Assembly (NCBI GenBank): GCA_038501195.1
Contig: JBBPUQ010000004.1
Span: forward strand, 2,976,001-3,040,000
DNA: 64,000 bases
Direction of reading: 5' to 3'
Source of the DNA: Nemania diffusa
Taxonomy: Eukaryota; Ascomycota; Sordariomycetes; Xylariales; Xylariaceae
Shown here: positions 35,101-47,600 of the stretch, piece after piece
Numbering within the stretch: position 1 is the stretch's first letter
How the letters are laid out: every line of letters begins with the position of its first letter
Made by a program: the position numbers and the translations under genes
Notes under the pieces: model-generated
The model's database searches: none
The model's input: only the letters and a program-made list of their open reading frames with translations
What the model was told of the DNA's origin: nothing

Positions 35101-38100
35101 GCGAGTATGAGTTGCGAGAGCAAGTTGTAAGCTTCATGCAGGCTTTCCGCTTAGCTGATGACGACCTTTGCAGGATGGGTCTTTCCACCATCCACCATAT
35201 TATTAATGCGTAGCAAACCATAGATCTACCTCGGAGTCATCAATCGGCAGTACTCACTGATAGTCAGTATTATATCAGTATCGTGATGTCATGGTCTCAA
35301 CCGTGAGCCTTATAAGTGGCTGCAAACGGTCAAGGTTCCCACCTCGACAACGTTCTACTTTTGCATTCTGCATCAGTTGTGTTGTGTTTTAGCGTTGCAG
35401 TTCTGTTCCGTGACACGTGACAATCCAGCTAATAGAGGTCTTCAGGGAAATCTATCAGAGGAATCGCAAGCACGACTTTCGAACAGGTACCTAATAGACA
35501 GTGACCATTTAGGTTCCACTAGAAGACTCACTATTACTCTATAGTTGAGAGTTAGATATCACAGTTGAGTGTCAATTCTCCGGAGTCATAAGAGGACTTG
35601 TATATGTATCCACAGTTGTTTCCAGTATCGTCTCTTCCCATAACTTTTCTTTCACCGCTATTAATGTATGTAAAGTTAGGTACCTTCCGGACTTTTATCA
35701 AGAATAGGAGAAGCGTGGGGCGAAGATTTTGGAAATGTTTGACCTATCTATCCTTATAGTAGTTTTTACGTAGAATATTTTTTTCCTCTGCTGTTTTTAG
35801 ACCCGGAAAACCTGTCCATTTGGTGGAAAAGATAAGTATGCATGAATTTATGTTAGAAAGACCAAGAAAAAGGGGATAGTTCATGGTAGGGAGTTGCACA
35901 GGGCAGGTGTTAAGATGGTGTAGTGGATGGTCACGATGGTAGGATTAATATGCCGCATCACACTTCTTGCCTCAACTTCTGGATGTGATGTTAATATCCC
36001 CTTGAATACTTCTTTGGCACCGTGACTGTAAAAAGTGGAAAAGTGATAGTGAGAGGATAGTAGTGGTAATAACTATAGAAATACCTAACCCCGCACAGCG
36101 CGATGTGACACTCTAGATACCATGTTCCTTGCTTTGTTTACCCTAGATGGATTGAATAGCTTTTATAGGTGCGGTTAAACAGTGATGTCTTGCATAGTTA
36201 GTCTGTGATAGTAAAGCTCTAGGTCTGTACATGTATGAAGAATAGAATATACATGTTTAGTTTATTCATTCTTCGAAAGAGTAGTCTTCTTGTAGATTTG
36301 GTGGTGACCATGCGTCTATTACCTATATTAATACTCTAGCTACAGAATAGTTAGGTTGAATAGAGAAATCTCCTTTCACTTTTAAACCTCACCCAACTTA
36401 GCAGGATCAGACAATGTCCAAATCCGATAAACAAAACCTAGTTTGAGCCAATCAAAAGTGGCTTCCAGTTAAACACCCCATCAGATCGGTGCCCCTCAAT
36501 AAACCTTAGGGGGTTAGCCAGCCTTGAATTTAGGTATTAGGTACACTGTATATGCTGCTATAGTGGGTAGCATGAAATAGGTATAGGGTAGTTCTTAAGC
36601 TGCCAGAGGAGTGCCGATCTTGATACTGGTAATGTTACATAAATGTGACAACTACCAATTATCGAGACTGAGTAAAAGCGAATCAATTCCTCCTCTTTGT
36701 GGTACTAGTCTACCTGGGGTTAGGCTTGAGCCCGACCCACGTGACTGCACCACAAGGTACTGTATACATATGTGTACAGAAATTACGGAGATACTTACTT
36801 GTGTATGTATGGTAGATACTACTTCGAGGTATTGACTGAGATTAGATGTACAGCTGTAATATTTCTGTGCCAAAATTTTATATTTTCTAAATCTTGATTA
36901 TTAAACAATTCTTGTACAGGTCTTAGATTTGACTGACTTGCACCTGAAGATATTAACATTTGTCTTATCTACAGAATACTTCTATGTAGTTGCCGGGTAT
37001 GGGAATATCTTGGCTGTGGTGCATCTACTAGGCCCTAGGCTGCAAAGGTGTGCTTACAAACGTTTTAACTTAATCCTTACTTGTATGGATTTGCAAAGAT
37101 AAATAATGGTCTGATTTAACGGGAGGACGTCTTGTAGTAATGCCTCAATAGGACAAGTATACCTGCATGGACATGCACGCTCAGGCAATCACCTCTCTGG
37201 AACAAACTACATGTATGTAGGTAGTTTTGAGTTATAGGGCTTTGCTGCAAAGATGCTTTGTGTTCCTAGGAGCGGCAATAAGGTCACAAGGAAACAGCCA
37301 TCCAATTTCTAACCTGAGTAACAAAAATGTTATAACATAACCCATTGTAGGGATCTTGTTAATCAGATCTTGTAGTAACAATAATAAACATCCACTTGCT
37401 TAAAGTACATACAGGTCACTTTTTATTGAATATCTACCACGTATCAGCTGTAATCTATATGCTTTTTGATGATCGATGAAGAAGCATCTTTATTTTGTAT
37501 AGTACCTATCTACCTTAGGTAGCAATCAAACCTCATATACTGCATACCTGTGTGCTCTAAAATCAAGGGATCTGACATGTTTAGAATTCCTCTGGTGCAT
37601 GTATTTACATCAGTGGGAAACCCATCATATGATACATGCAGGCATGTAGACTAAACCAATTTTGATGTCAATGACCAATGGCAGTAAGTTTAACTTCCTT
37701 ATCGGAAGTATCTGCCTGTGGTCCCAGCCCAAGCCAAGACGGCTACGTATGTACCAACCTACGGGTAGGTAGGTAGGTAAGTTACCTCTGCGTGGTATCT
37801 GTAGATACAGGGAGAAAAGTTCTTTGAAATTTATAGTAGCCTGTCAACTTTTAAGAGAACAACTATAGCTTATTGGAAAGCTACGTTCTAGTATAGATAT
37901 AGTCTGTAGGCTACTCCGTAGGTTGGGACCTCTTGGATAAACATGCATAGCTCTTGGGACCCGGCTAGGTACTTACTTACATGTACTTTTTTACGCTAAG
38001 GTAGTGCAGTACTATACATAAATTACTGGTACACTAGTAGTTACGCTAGGTAAGGTGCAAAGACGCGTGGTCCACTGTCCTAATCTGGCTTAAAGACCCC

Positions 38101-39069
38101 GATAGAGGCTAGAGAGGGCCCTGGTGCCCGTGCACCCCCTGACGACGGCTGAAGTTTGCCCTGACTTGGTTCGTTCCTCATTAGCGTGTGAACTTACAGC
38201 ACTAGAGTCCTCTAAACCATTGGCTATGACTTAAATCACCCCATTGAATTTGTACAAGATAGCAGACGGTTGGTGGAAGTACCTACCCAAATCTAGCCTA
38301 GTAGGCTAGGTACGTATCTTCTGTAGTCAGGAACAGATTTGACGTGCGCATACATAGGAGATGTGCTACTTGTGTACATGGCAATCATGCAGCCATATGG
38401 CGTACCTACTGTAGGTAGGAAAGAAAAAAAAAAAGAAGCAACCAACCACCGTATCTGTACTAACTGCGTGACCCCGGATTCATCGCCCTCACTCTCCCCC
38501 CTAATTCCAACTCCAACCTAGTTTTTACGCTTCCACGTTTCTTCTTAATTTTCCTTTCCCTTTGATGCCTCCAGTGCTGCGACGCACAGGATTTCATACC
38601 TAATCACTTAACCGTCGACCCTTTGCCGTGAGCCGCTCGTTTGCCAGTCATTAACGCGCCTCTATGATCGACACACGGGTGCAGAGTAGGCTCTCTATCA
38701 CCGGTCCGCGCTACCTACCTCCCTCCTTCTCCTCTGAACAATAATCACGACAACATTTCTACGACGCATTATTCGCAACACATGACGCGTGTATTTTAAG
38801 CAGCCTTGCCCAGGTTGAAAGGGGCACCGTCTATCTCGCGCACTGCGAGTTGTTTTTCTTGAAGTAGGTAGATGCAGTTTATGTGTTTTATGTTGAGTTC
38901 CAGACTTTGTATCCATTCATTTCAGCCGTGCCAGCCACCGACGTTCCATATTCCTCCCGCCCCCTCCTCGCTACATTGCCGGCCCAATGCCTAACGATTA
39001 ATACTAGTCATTATTGTTGTACCGATAGCAGCAGAGAAGTCGTACAAAGCTATAACTACCCTCCTCAGC
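32152..39069. other. Gene-free intergenic region (about 6.9 kb)
   Basis: The longest open frame (149 codons, minus strand, 32787-33236) has no recognisable domain and is of a length seen elsewhere by chance. The stretch is AT-rich with TAGGTA clusters (37760-37780) and two short hairpins at 33573-33594 and 33680-33704. The last few hundred bases before 39070 are presumably the kinesin promoter and 5' UTR. No transposon or RNA gene was recognised. Confidence 0.6.
33573..33594. repeat. Near-perfect palindrome with 2-base loop
   Basis: CCATGGGCTA and TAGCCCATGG form a 10-bp stem around a two-base loop. A second hairpin, ATCATATGCC / GGCATATGAT with a 5-base loop, lies about 90 bp downstream at 33680-33704. 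Neither is followed by a T tract, and no gene is adjacent, so their role is unknown. Confidence 0.6.
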
Positions 39070-42000
39070 ATGGCAGCCTCCCCCCCTGGCTCTCCTGGTG
39101 CGATGACTTTCTCATCGCGACCAATGAGCGCCATGGTGAAGCCATCACCAAGAAGTAACAGCCGTTTGAGCATGACAAGTAAGGCGGGTGGTGGGAGCCG
39201 AGCTTCGGATGAAGATGGCGGCCGCACTGCTGTTAAAGTTGGTAAGTGCAATTTGCCTGTTCCTTGCAAAGCTACGAGTACTCTGTTATCAGGTATCATG
39301 GTGCACTGCATCGCAAGGCTAACTAGCTGGCGTTATAGCTGTTCGTGTTCGACCGCCGTTAAACCCCACAGATCCCGGTTTCGATCTCATTCCTCAGCGA
39401 TTTCAACGGGCCATGGTTCACACCACGTCAGATACAAGCATAGCAATTGATGCGCCGCAGGGGAAGAAGGTCTTCGTCTTTGATCGTGTTTTTGGTCCTC
39501 AAGTAGGCCAAGATGGTATCTGGGATTATCTCAATGAGAGTATCAATGCGTTTTGCCAAGGATATAATGTTTCTCTACTAGCCTATGGACAGTCTGGCGC
39601 AGGGAAATCATATACTATGGGCACCTCAGGCCCTTCAGAACAGGGCGACCTTGAATCAATGGGTAAGTCATACAGATCGTTGCAACTAGGATCCCACAAG
39701 TCAACCTCGGATGTGACTCCTGCGGATTCTTCCTTATAAAGGCTGACTTTGATCGTTCTAGGTGTTATTCCACGCGCTGCCATAGAACTATTCGAAAAGC
39801 TCGATGGCTCAGCCCCCCCTCGAAATTCTAATCGCAATTCCATGTCCCAGCTTCGAGCACCTGCACGATACTCGATGCAAACCCCAGCACCAAAACCTGC
39901 CGACAAAACCTGGCAACTCAAAGCAACTTATGTAGAAATCTACAATGAGCAACTCCGTGATTTACTGCTTCCCGATACTGTCGGGCCATATGAACGAAGT
40001 TCTGTGAATATTCGAGAAGACACGAAGGGCAACATTATTCTAACGGGACTCCGTCAGGTCGATATCAACTCGGCTGATGATCTAATGAATGCCTTAAATT
40101 TTGGGTCCACTATCCGGCAAACTGATGCGACGGCCGTTAATGCGAAATCGTCACGTTCTCATGCCGTGTTTAGTTTAAACCTAATTCAGCGCAAGCATAA
40201 GCCACAGGCCTCACAGGGGGCAGAGAAACGATTTTCGGTACCACTAGAGGCCATGTCGGGTGGCGACAGTTGGGTTACAACGGATAGTAAGCTGCATTTC
40301 GTTGATTTAGCCGGCAGCGAACGCCTGAAGAACACTGGCGCCCAGGGCGAACGGGCACGAGAAGGTATTTCTATCAATGCAGGTCTAGCTGCACTGGGCA
40401 AGGTGATCTCGCAACTGTCGTCCCGCCAATCAGGATCACACGTTTCGTACAGAGATTCGCGATTGACACGCCTACTCCAGGATTCGCTAGGTGGTAACGC
40501 GATCACTTATATGATAGCCTGTGTGACCCCGGCAGAATTCCACCTCAGTGAAACCCTGAACACGGTGCAGTATGCACAAAGGGCCCGAGCCATCCAGAGC
40601 AAGCCAAGAATTCAACAAGTGGAAGATGGAGACAAGCAAGCTATTATCGAGCGTCTCAAGGCCGAAGTTGCTTTCCTGCGTGAACAGATCCGGAGCTCGG
40701 AGCGCGGTGGAGGCGAAAGGCGAAATGTGGTGGCTGGTGAGAGGTCCGAGCGGCAGAACGAACGGGAGACGGAGCTGCAGAACCAATTACTGGATATACA
40801 GGAAAACTACAATACGTTAGGCCAGCGTCATGCAAAGCTTATTGCGGAGATGGCCAAGGCCCGAGACAACGAGGCTGCAGAAAACCAAACTCTAGGTGAA
40901 ACTCTAGGAGACAGTGCGACCGAGCGTTTAAACCGGTCCAACTCATTCGCCCAGGCTGTCGAGCAAGTAGTCTTGGAGTACGAGAAGACCATTCAGACGC
41001 TCGAGCAGTCCCTTTCTAGTACTCGGGCTATACTCTCAAATACGGAGACCTCGTTGCTAGAAAAAGAAACAAAGTGTGCCTACGTTGAGACCATCAACAA
41101 TCAGCTTACAGCTCGTGTACAGAAACTGATGGACCGAGAGAATAATACTGAAAGTTACCTACATGACCTCGAGGCTAAGCTTGACGGACAAACATCCGGA
41201 GAGGAAAAGAATACAGCCATCATCCAAGAGCTGCGGAAAGAAATCGCTAGGGTCCGAGAGAATGAAGCAGCTAGCGAAGATTACATATCGACCTTAGAGG
41301 AGCGGCTGGCAGAGTCCGACCAAGACCAGGAATTGATGCAGCGTGAGATGGATCGACTGGAACAAATCATTGAACGTCAACGAAGCCTTGGGAAGCTCGA
41401 TAGTCTACTATACGAATTAGACCATATCAAAGACGAGGACAACAAGGCTGACACCGAGGCTGAACCTGGCCAAGGCCACGCGATTGGACACCGACGTACA
41501 TTTTCTGAGCGTTCCGGTAAGAGCCATACAAGTCGTCCTAGCCAAAGTCAAAGTCTTCGTGAAGTTCTACCTAAGGTAGCCGAGGGAGTTGAAACCAAGG
41601 AAGCTATCGAGGAGGAGGCGTGGGAAGTTGTGCCGGCCGAGGCGACGGATGCAGTCGCCGGATCTGAAACGATGACCAAAAGCGCAGAACCTAGTGTGGC
41701 AGATATGGAATATCCACCTCAGAGTCCAGCTCAAAGTCAATTTGTAAATGACAAGCTTGAGACTGTTACCCAGGAGCTCGTTAACCTTCAGGTTGAACAC
41801 GAGTCTACACTAGGCGAATACGATCTGCTTCATGCGAAGTATGACGAGGCTCTGAAGGCACTTGCGGAATTGCAAGATCGGATCGACGAGTCACGTCATC
41901 CTAACAGACAGCGTGACTCAATACTGTCCGTCACTTCCCCAGATCAGACGAGACCATCGTCCTTGTTATCGGACTCAAAGTTTAGCGAGGGCAAAGACGA

Positions 42001-44618
42001 AACGCATTTATCTTCGCGGTCACTCTCCACGGAACTATCCTCAGCCATGGAATCTCCTGTTACTATGGATACTTTAGATAACGAAGTTGCTAGTGAGGCT
42101 ACTACAGAAGGCCCAAAGATCTCAGAGTCTAGCGACACCCTAACCGTTCAGACATCAACCAAAGAGAGCGAAGCGCTTGCCACTGAGCTGGACAAACTTA
42201 GGCGTCTCGCAAGCGAAAAGGAAACCGCTGAGAAGGAGCTTGCCGAACGCTATGCTCAGCTTGAAGAACAGCACCAAGAAACCCTAGATACGGTAGAAGA
42301 GCTCAAGACGGAGATCGCGAAAGCCAAGTATGCTGACCCACCGTCTCCGAGAGCTGCTGCCACTCCCGTCATTCGGCGGAAGTCAAGCCAGAACGTCATG
42401 GTTATTGATCGTGCACATCGCTCGTTTGCGGGACTCCGGAACATCGCCGCCGAAAGCTTCGAGCAAGACCCTGATACTATGCAAAACTTTGAGGTTTATT
42501 TAAACTCTGCGATGCATGAACTCCATGCTAGGTCAGAGCGTGTCCAAGAGCTCGAAGCCGACGTTGCTAGCGCTAAAAAGGAAATGGAAATGAAAATGAC
42601 TATCATATCTGGCCTGACACGGGAACGCTCGAGCTTAAAAGCCAGCCCAATGGATATGAGTGTCGTCGCTACGATGAGAGACCAGCTAGAGCAAAACGAG
42701 CAACAATTCAAAACGATGCAGGAGAATTATGCCGCCCGCGAGAAAGAACTTCTTGCCGAGTTAGAGACTCTGCGTGCCTCGGTACAAGAAGGTGCTGGGG
42801 CAAACCCAATCTCCGTCACCGAAACCCCCAGTGTTGAGGCTCCTATCCAGGGTGTGGATATAATTGCCACGCAGAAAAACAAAATCTCGCAGCTGGAAGT
42901 CGAGCTTTCGAACTGGGAAAACAAGCATCGAGCTACCTTGGAGGCAATGCAGATTGCAGAGAAAGAGATGAAGGAGACCATTCACGCACTAGAGACCGAA
43001 CTATCTTCTATCAAAGTTGAATTTGCCGAGGCTCAGAGCAAGGAAGCCGAATTAAGCATCGAGGCGAAGGAAGCTAAGGCCCAACATGAAAACTTGGTCG
43101 CCCTACTTCGTAGTGAGATTGATGAGCACAAGGCTATCATTGATGGTCATAATGCTAGAGTTGCTGGGTTAGAGCAAGCGCATAGTGACACCAAAAAGCA
43201 GCTTGTGGATATATCACAAGCGAGAGAGCTTGCAGCCGTTGAGGTTGATAGCCACAAGGCACTAGTTGCTCGGCTTGAAGCCCAGATTGCTGAACATGAA
43301 ACGGCACTTAAGTCACACGAGCAGAACCTGCGCGAGCTTCATGCGGATCACGCTCGTCAGATTGGGGAGGTTCATGCTGCTTCTAAGCTTGATTACGATG
43401 CTCAGGTCAATATACTGATGGCCGAGCACGCCGAAAATATTAAACTCCTAGAGAGCGATGCCGCAGAAGCTCGTGGTGAGCTGATAAAAGTGGCCCAACA
43501 AATCGCTGACGTTGTTGGCTTTGATGTCGCTGTCGATTCACTCTCCGAGCGCATCGAAGAACTACTCGCGTACCAGAGCGCCCTGCGTGCAGAGCAACAG
43601 AGAGGAGCAGAAGCTGAAGGTCATATTAATGAGCTCTCAACTATCAATAATACAATAATGCGTGATTTGGAGGCTGTCAAATCAACCCTCAACGACATGC
43701 TGCATGTGGATAGCAACGATATGAAGAGCCCGTACCCATCAGTTCCTGAGCAGTTAGTTGCCGTCCGAAAGAAGATGACCGATCTTGAAAATAAGAACAA
43801 GAAACAGTCAAGAATAGTCGAAGAACTTGAGGATCAGCTTCAAACCAACTTCGACCAAGCTCAGATCACTAACAACAGACTATCGACTCTACAGACCGAA
43901 CGTAACGCTAAGATAGAGGAAGCGCATAGTGCGAAGATCAAGGCGGAGGCCGACCTGGAAGCCATCCGGCAAGAAATGGCTGCCTTGCAGGTAATACTCT
44001 CGCATACTCTACAAATTACAATTACAAATTAGCTAACAATATTACAAGGCTCGTATCGAAGAAGCAGATGGACCAAGGCGTACGAACTCGATGACTTCAC
44101 AAATGCGCAAAACGTCATCGGTTGTATCCCTTCCGTCACCCCCGCCGGCAATTCCGTTGCCGCCTTTGCCAGCCAGCGGCACCACTTCTCCTGTTCCACC
44201 GACCCCAACTGGTGGTAGGCCAGCAAGCAACGACCTTGCCATGGCGCAGATTCGAGAGGACCAGGAGGCTCGGATTAAGAGTATCGAAAAGAACCTGAAT
44301 GCAGAAAGGCAGCTCACTGCCACATTAGAAGAGGCCCTGACAAGTCTCGAGAACCAATCTAAGAAGGTCAAGGCCGATACCGAGGCATGGAAGAAAAGGG
44401 CTCAAGAACTCGAGCTCGAAAACAAAGACCTCAAGATTGAAAACAAGGACCTCAAGGATAAGCCTCCACAAGATCCCCGATGGAGAGACAGTCTTCATCA
44501 AATTGAGGAGGAGCGCAAGAAACGACAGGAATCCGAGCGTGCCCGTGCCCACCTAGAGGAGCGCATGAATGCAATCAATAACAAGAAGAAGAAGAAAGGT
44601 AGCCTCAACTGTTTTTAA
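39070..44618 (+). CDS. Kinesin motor protein, kinesin-4 (KIF4/KIF21)-like
   Basis: Plus-end type microtubule motor with a long coiled-coil stalk. Four exons are read: 39070-39241, 39339-39662, 39762-43990 and 44049-44618. The introns are 97, 99 and 58 bp, and all junctions keep frame, giving 1764 residues. The N-terminal ~57 residues are Ser/Pro-rich. The motor domain follows: AVRVRPPLN, the P-loop GQSGAGKS (about 141-148), YVEIYNEQLRDLL, NAKSSRSHAVFSL (switch I), VDLAGSERLKNTGAQGERA (switch II, from about 346), and YRDSRLTRLLQDSLGGN. SETLNTVQYAQRARAIQSKP closes the motor and resembles kinesin-4 members. Residues from about 420 to the end are almost continuous heptad-rich coiled coil broken by acidic linkers, with a Pro-rich patch near the last intron. 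The C terminus is a Lys run followed by GSLNCF. The usual P-loop T is S here. Cargo is not evident. Confidence 0.93.
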
Positions 44619-45745
44619 ACGTGGCTGACCTTTCTCTCGGCACCCATACTCGTGCATCTCCTTGATGCCGCCTCATGTTCATACTTCTTACGGGGCATGG
44701 TGCTATCTCCCTTCTCGAGGGAGGAACATGCATACCCGTGAAGTTAGGCAGCAAGCGGCACCTAATTCACAAGCCTACGTACCGCAGAGGTGCTGTGCTT
44801 GTTTCTTCACTCTTGTTTTTATTTTCTATCCGTTTTGTTTGGCATGTAGTAACTAGGCCGCTCATGATCTCGACGGGACATGATTTGAAGAGAGACGGGA
44901 TGTGTATATTGGAATACGTGCTAGTTCAGCACGTGGGAAGGGTATTCATGCCCTTCGTGTTCGATATTGTTGGCTTGCGATTGTATGCGCGATTACGAAG
45001 ATGTGCAGCACAGGATGGCTCAAGCCTAGCATATTTGTTTTTTTCTCCAAGATACCACTTCGTTTTCTTCTGAGTGTTTATTTCACTTTGCACCTCATCC
45101 GTCGGTGGTTGCCTCAAACCTACGCTGTGTGTTTTTTAGAGGGGCTTTTGTTTACGCTACACGGGTTTGGACGATGTGATGTCCGCCTGTCTAGGTACAG
45201 TTAGGTTGATTACCCATGGTCTGGTTAGGGCCTGACGTTGAGTCGGTGTGACGAGCGTCAGCGCCCACCGTTGTCGCTGTTGCTATATAGCTTCTACGGA
45301 ATATAGACTCTGTGTTAGTCTTCACTGCAAAAGATACAAACCTGAATTTCATGACTTCGTGTGGCTACCTATTGGGTGCTAACTGTCTTATCTACCTATG
45401 TACCTTACCTACCTAAGCTGACTACCTAATCTTTCATCTTCCCCTACCCTACTAACGGGGTATTTAGCCAGGGGGGATCCAGCAGTAGGCTTGGTATCTA
45501 GAAGGTGCCAAAAAGGTAACTATCTCACCGCCACCAAACAGAGGCCGGTATGTACCTACGTAATCTTATGCTCTTCTCCACTCAGCCCGGCGAGAGACGG
45601 AAAAAAGAAAACTTGTCGGGTGAGATGCACCCAACCTCGATGCTCTCGCCAACGCCACAAGGCGATCACTGCTACAAGTTACTCAGCCGACCCGCCGCAT
45701 GAGTCGTGCACTGATTTAGGCCAATGGCATTATTGTCGCACAACA
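44619..45745. other. Intergenic region
   Basis: About 1.1 kb: the kinesin 3' UTR, then a CCTA-rich stretch (45380-45425) and the presumed promoter and 5' UTR of the 2EXR gene. An in-frame upstream extension of the 2EXR reading frame to 45491 lacks family features and is not taken as coding. Confidence 0.5.
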
Positions 45746-46432
45746 ATGTCCTTCCCTTTCAACCAACTACCAGCTGAACTCCGACTGGAAATATGGGGGT
45801 TCGCAGTGCGGGCGGGCGCGCAGCGACGGCGCGTCGTCGAGCAGAACTTCCAGGTCTTCCCGACGCTGGATCTCGTAGCCTCGCCCTTGCTCTCGGTCAA
45901 CATGGAGAGCCGCGAGGTGGCGCGCGCCTTCTACCGCGTGCAGCTCGAGGTGTATCGGCGGGTGTCCTACAGCGCGGGCGGTAGCGGCTCGGAAGGCGGG
46001 GGGGAGGATGCGGATGCGGATGCGCGGCAGCAGCATCAGCAGCAGCAGCAGCAGCAGCGGTACCCGGACTCGCACTACAGGGGCGTGGTGTACCTCAGCC
46101 CGGAGGCGGACGACATGGTGTCGGTGTACCGGCTGGCGGCGGCGCTGGACGACTCGGAGCTGTCGCTGTCGGGGTCGGAGCGGTCGAAGCGGACGGCGCG
46201 GCACCACCGCACGCGGCGCATGAGCGAGGCGACGCGGGGGCTGTTCCGGCGGCACCCGGACCGCTGGTGCCTGACGAGGTACGCGTCGGCGCACCTCGGG
46301 GCGCAGGACTGGGCCGACGTGCACGAGTGGATGCTCGCGTTCGGCGACGACGAGTACCGCGGCGCGCGGCGGCTGCTGCGGTCCATGCGCATCAACACGG
46401 CCGGGTTCGCGCAGGTGTTTGGATGGCAGTGA
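45746..46432 (+). CDS. 2EXR-domain protein with polyglutamine insert
   Basis: 228 residues, single exon, starting at the Met of MSFPFNQLPAELRLEIWGFA, chosen because 2EXR proteins start with this F-x-x-LP-x-E-L-R-x-x-IW motif close to the N terminus. The frame is open 85 codons further upstream, but that part is compositionally unlike protein. The 2EXR core continues with PTLDLVASPLLSVNMESREV and ARAFYRV. An acidic Asp-Ala run and a polyQ/His tract interrupt the middle (CAG repeat, 46028-46057). YRGVVYLSPEADDMVSVYRL and a basic-aromatic C terminus follow. The family is very expanded in filamentous fungi and has no established biochemical role. The coding region is strikingly GC-rich compared with the AT-rich flanks, which also keeps other frames open by chance. 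Confidence 0.82.
   Translation: MSFPFNQLPAELRLEIWGFAVRAGAQRRRVVEQNFQVFPTLDLVASPLLSVNMESREVARAFYRVQLEVYRRVSYSAGGSGSEGGGEDADADARQQHQQQQQQQRYPDSHYRGVVYLSPEADDMVSVYRLAAALDDSELSLSGSERSKRTARHHRTRRMSEATRGLFRRHPDRWCLTRYASAHLGAQDWADVHEWMLAFGDDEYRGARRLLRSMRINTAGFAQVFGWQ
46028..46057 (+). repeat. CAG trinucleotide repeat encoding polyglutamine
   Basis: Ten codons, nine CAG and one CAT, giving two Gln, one His and seven Gln. It is preceded by a GATGCG hexamer repeat (Asp-Ala). Both are inside the 2EXR gene and are likely to vary in length between strains. Confidence 0.85.
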
Positions 46433-47113
46433 GTGATCAAGGGGGAGGTTCGGGGTATGAGGATATAGCTGTTTGTATCTCGGATTCTAGTATACCTAAT
46501 ATAAAATCTCATCACAATGCCTCGTGGAACCGGCCAAGACAATCATTACTCTCCGCTACCTGCCTCTTACGCTACCTACATCCAGTACCTTCATGCCCTC
46601 TTCAATACCGTGTACCTCCTACGGTAGTTCCTATGTAATTCTGATCAATCCTTCTGCTGATATTACTACTACGTAATTCATGCTCCTTATTCTAGCTGCC
46701 GATCTTTCCTCCTTATACCCTGTTTATAGTGATAAAAATAGGTTTACAACACTACTTATAATTAATTGTAGTGTAAATTACAAGGATCTCTCTAGGTCTA
46801 GGGACACGACATGGTCTTTAGAAGCCTTCCAGAATAAGATGAAAGGGATTCTCCGCGCGTGGATGGCGATCGACATTGCTCTTCGGAATTTGGGAACGAG
46901 CTAGCCATCGTAGACGGCATTTATCGTGTTGATCTTGTACTGACGGGCTCTGCAGCGGGGAATATGGTCGCCACGTGAAATCACGGCGGTTGCTATCTTT
47001 GGCTTTGCCGGGAGTATTTTGTATCATAGCACATATATGTGGTTGGGACTACCTACATATAGTATAGTCTAGACTAGGGTAGTGTAATTATGTAACCCAT
47101 CAGCTTATACCTA

Positions 47114-47342
47114 TCCCTTTGGGTGCCGTTTCACCTCCAGGACATAAAAAGTGGAATAAGTGACATGAATAACGTAATATCGAGGCGTACTATATAGCTG
47201 ATCTAACCAATAATATAACTATCCGAGTAGTTTTAACCACTCGGATCTTTTCCTGTTAGTTACGTAAACAGTACTATATTCTCTTATCCATGTTACAAAC
47301 TCCTCTTTTTATGTCCCGGAGGTGAAACGGCACCCAAAGGGA
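47114..47342. mobile_element. Tc1/mariner-type MITE with 38-bp terminal inverted repeats and TA target duplication
   Basis: The left end (47114-47151) and the reverse complement of the right end (47305-47342) agree over 38 bases except for one A/G difference; both begin TCCCTTTGGGTGCCGTTTCA. TA dinucleotides flank both ends (47112-47113 and 47343-47344), as expected for a TA target-site duplication. The element is 229 bp and has no ORF. Inside is a further hairpin (ATCCGAGT-AG ... CC-ACTCGGAT around 47221-47248). The near-identity of the two ends suggests recent activity. The autonomous partner is not in this window. Confidence 0.85.
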
Positions 47343-47399
47343 TAGTCTCTACAAGATCCTGATTATTACCAAGTACTTAGCTTAGGTAGTTAGGCAGAC

Positions 47400-47600
47400 A
47401 ACAATGTTTCAGCTTATGTTGACGACCTGTCTGTCTATTATGTAGATAGCAACACAGCTCTTAATACCAAGGTAAGACGCCTTAGCTTAAGCGTACTGCG
47501 TAGATAAGTGTCGAATTAAGCTGAGATTCAATATTTAGTGTAGCTAAGCAGTACGCATAGTGTGGATAAATTAGCGCATCTAGTCAGCTTCTCAATCGTG
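47400..47600 (+). pseudogene. Possible decayed non-LTR retrotransposon reverse-transcriptase fragment
   Basis: The plus-strand frame reads NNVSAYVDDLSVYYVDSN followed by TALNTKVRRLSLSV, then several in-frame stops. The YVDD box followed by a hydrophobic strand and a helix resembles the catalytic palm of fungal LINE reverse transcriptases. Stops from about 47505 onward show that it is dead. It lies directly right of the MITE. The match is short and rests on recognition of one motif, so chance is not excluded. Confidence 0.3.

Noticed and set aside
35905..36010. Possible tRNA, from a TGGTGTAGTGG A-box-like string
   Set aside because: No matching B box (GGTTCRANNCC type) and no acceptor-stem pairing at the right distance.
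45767..46324. 185-codon minus-strand frame opposite the 2EXR gene
   Set aside because: Arg/Pro/Leu-rich shadow of a very GC-rich coding region.
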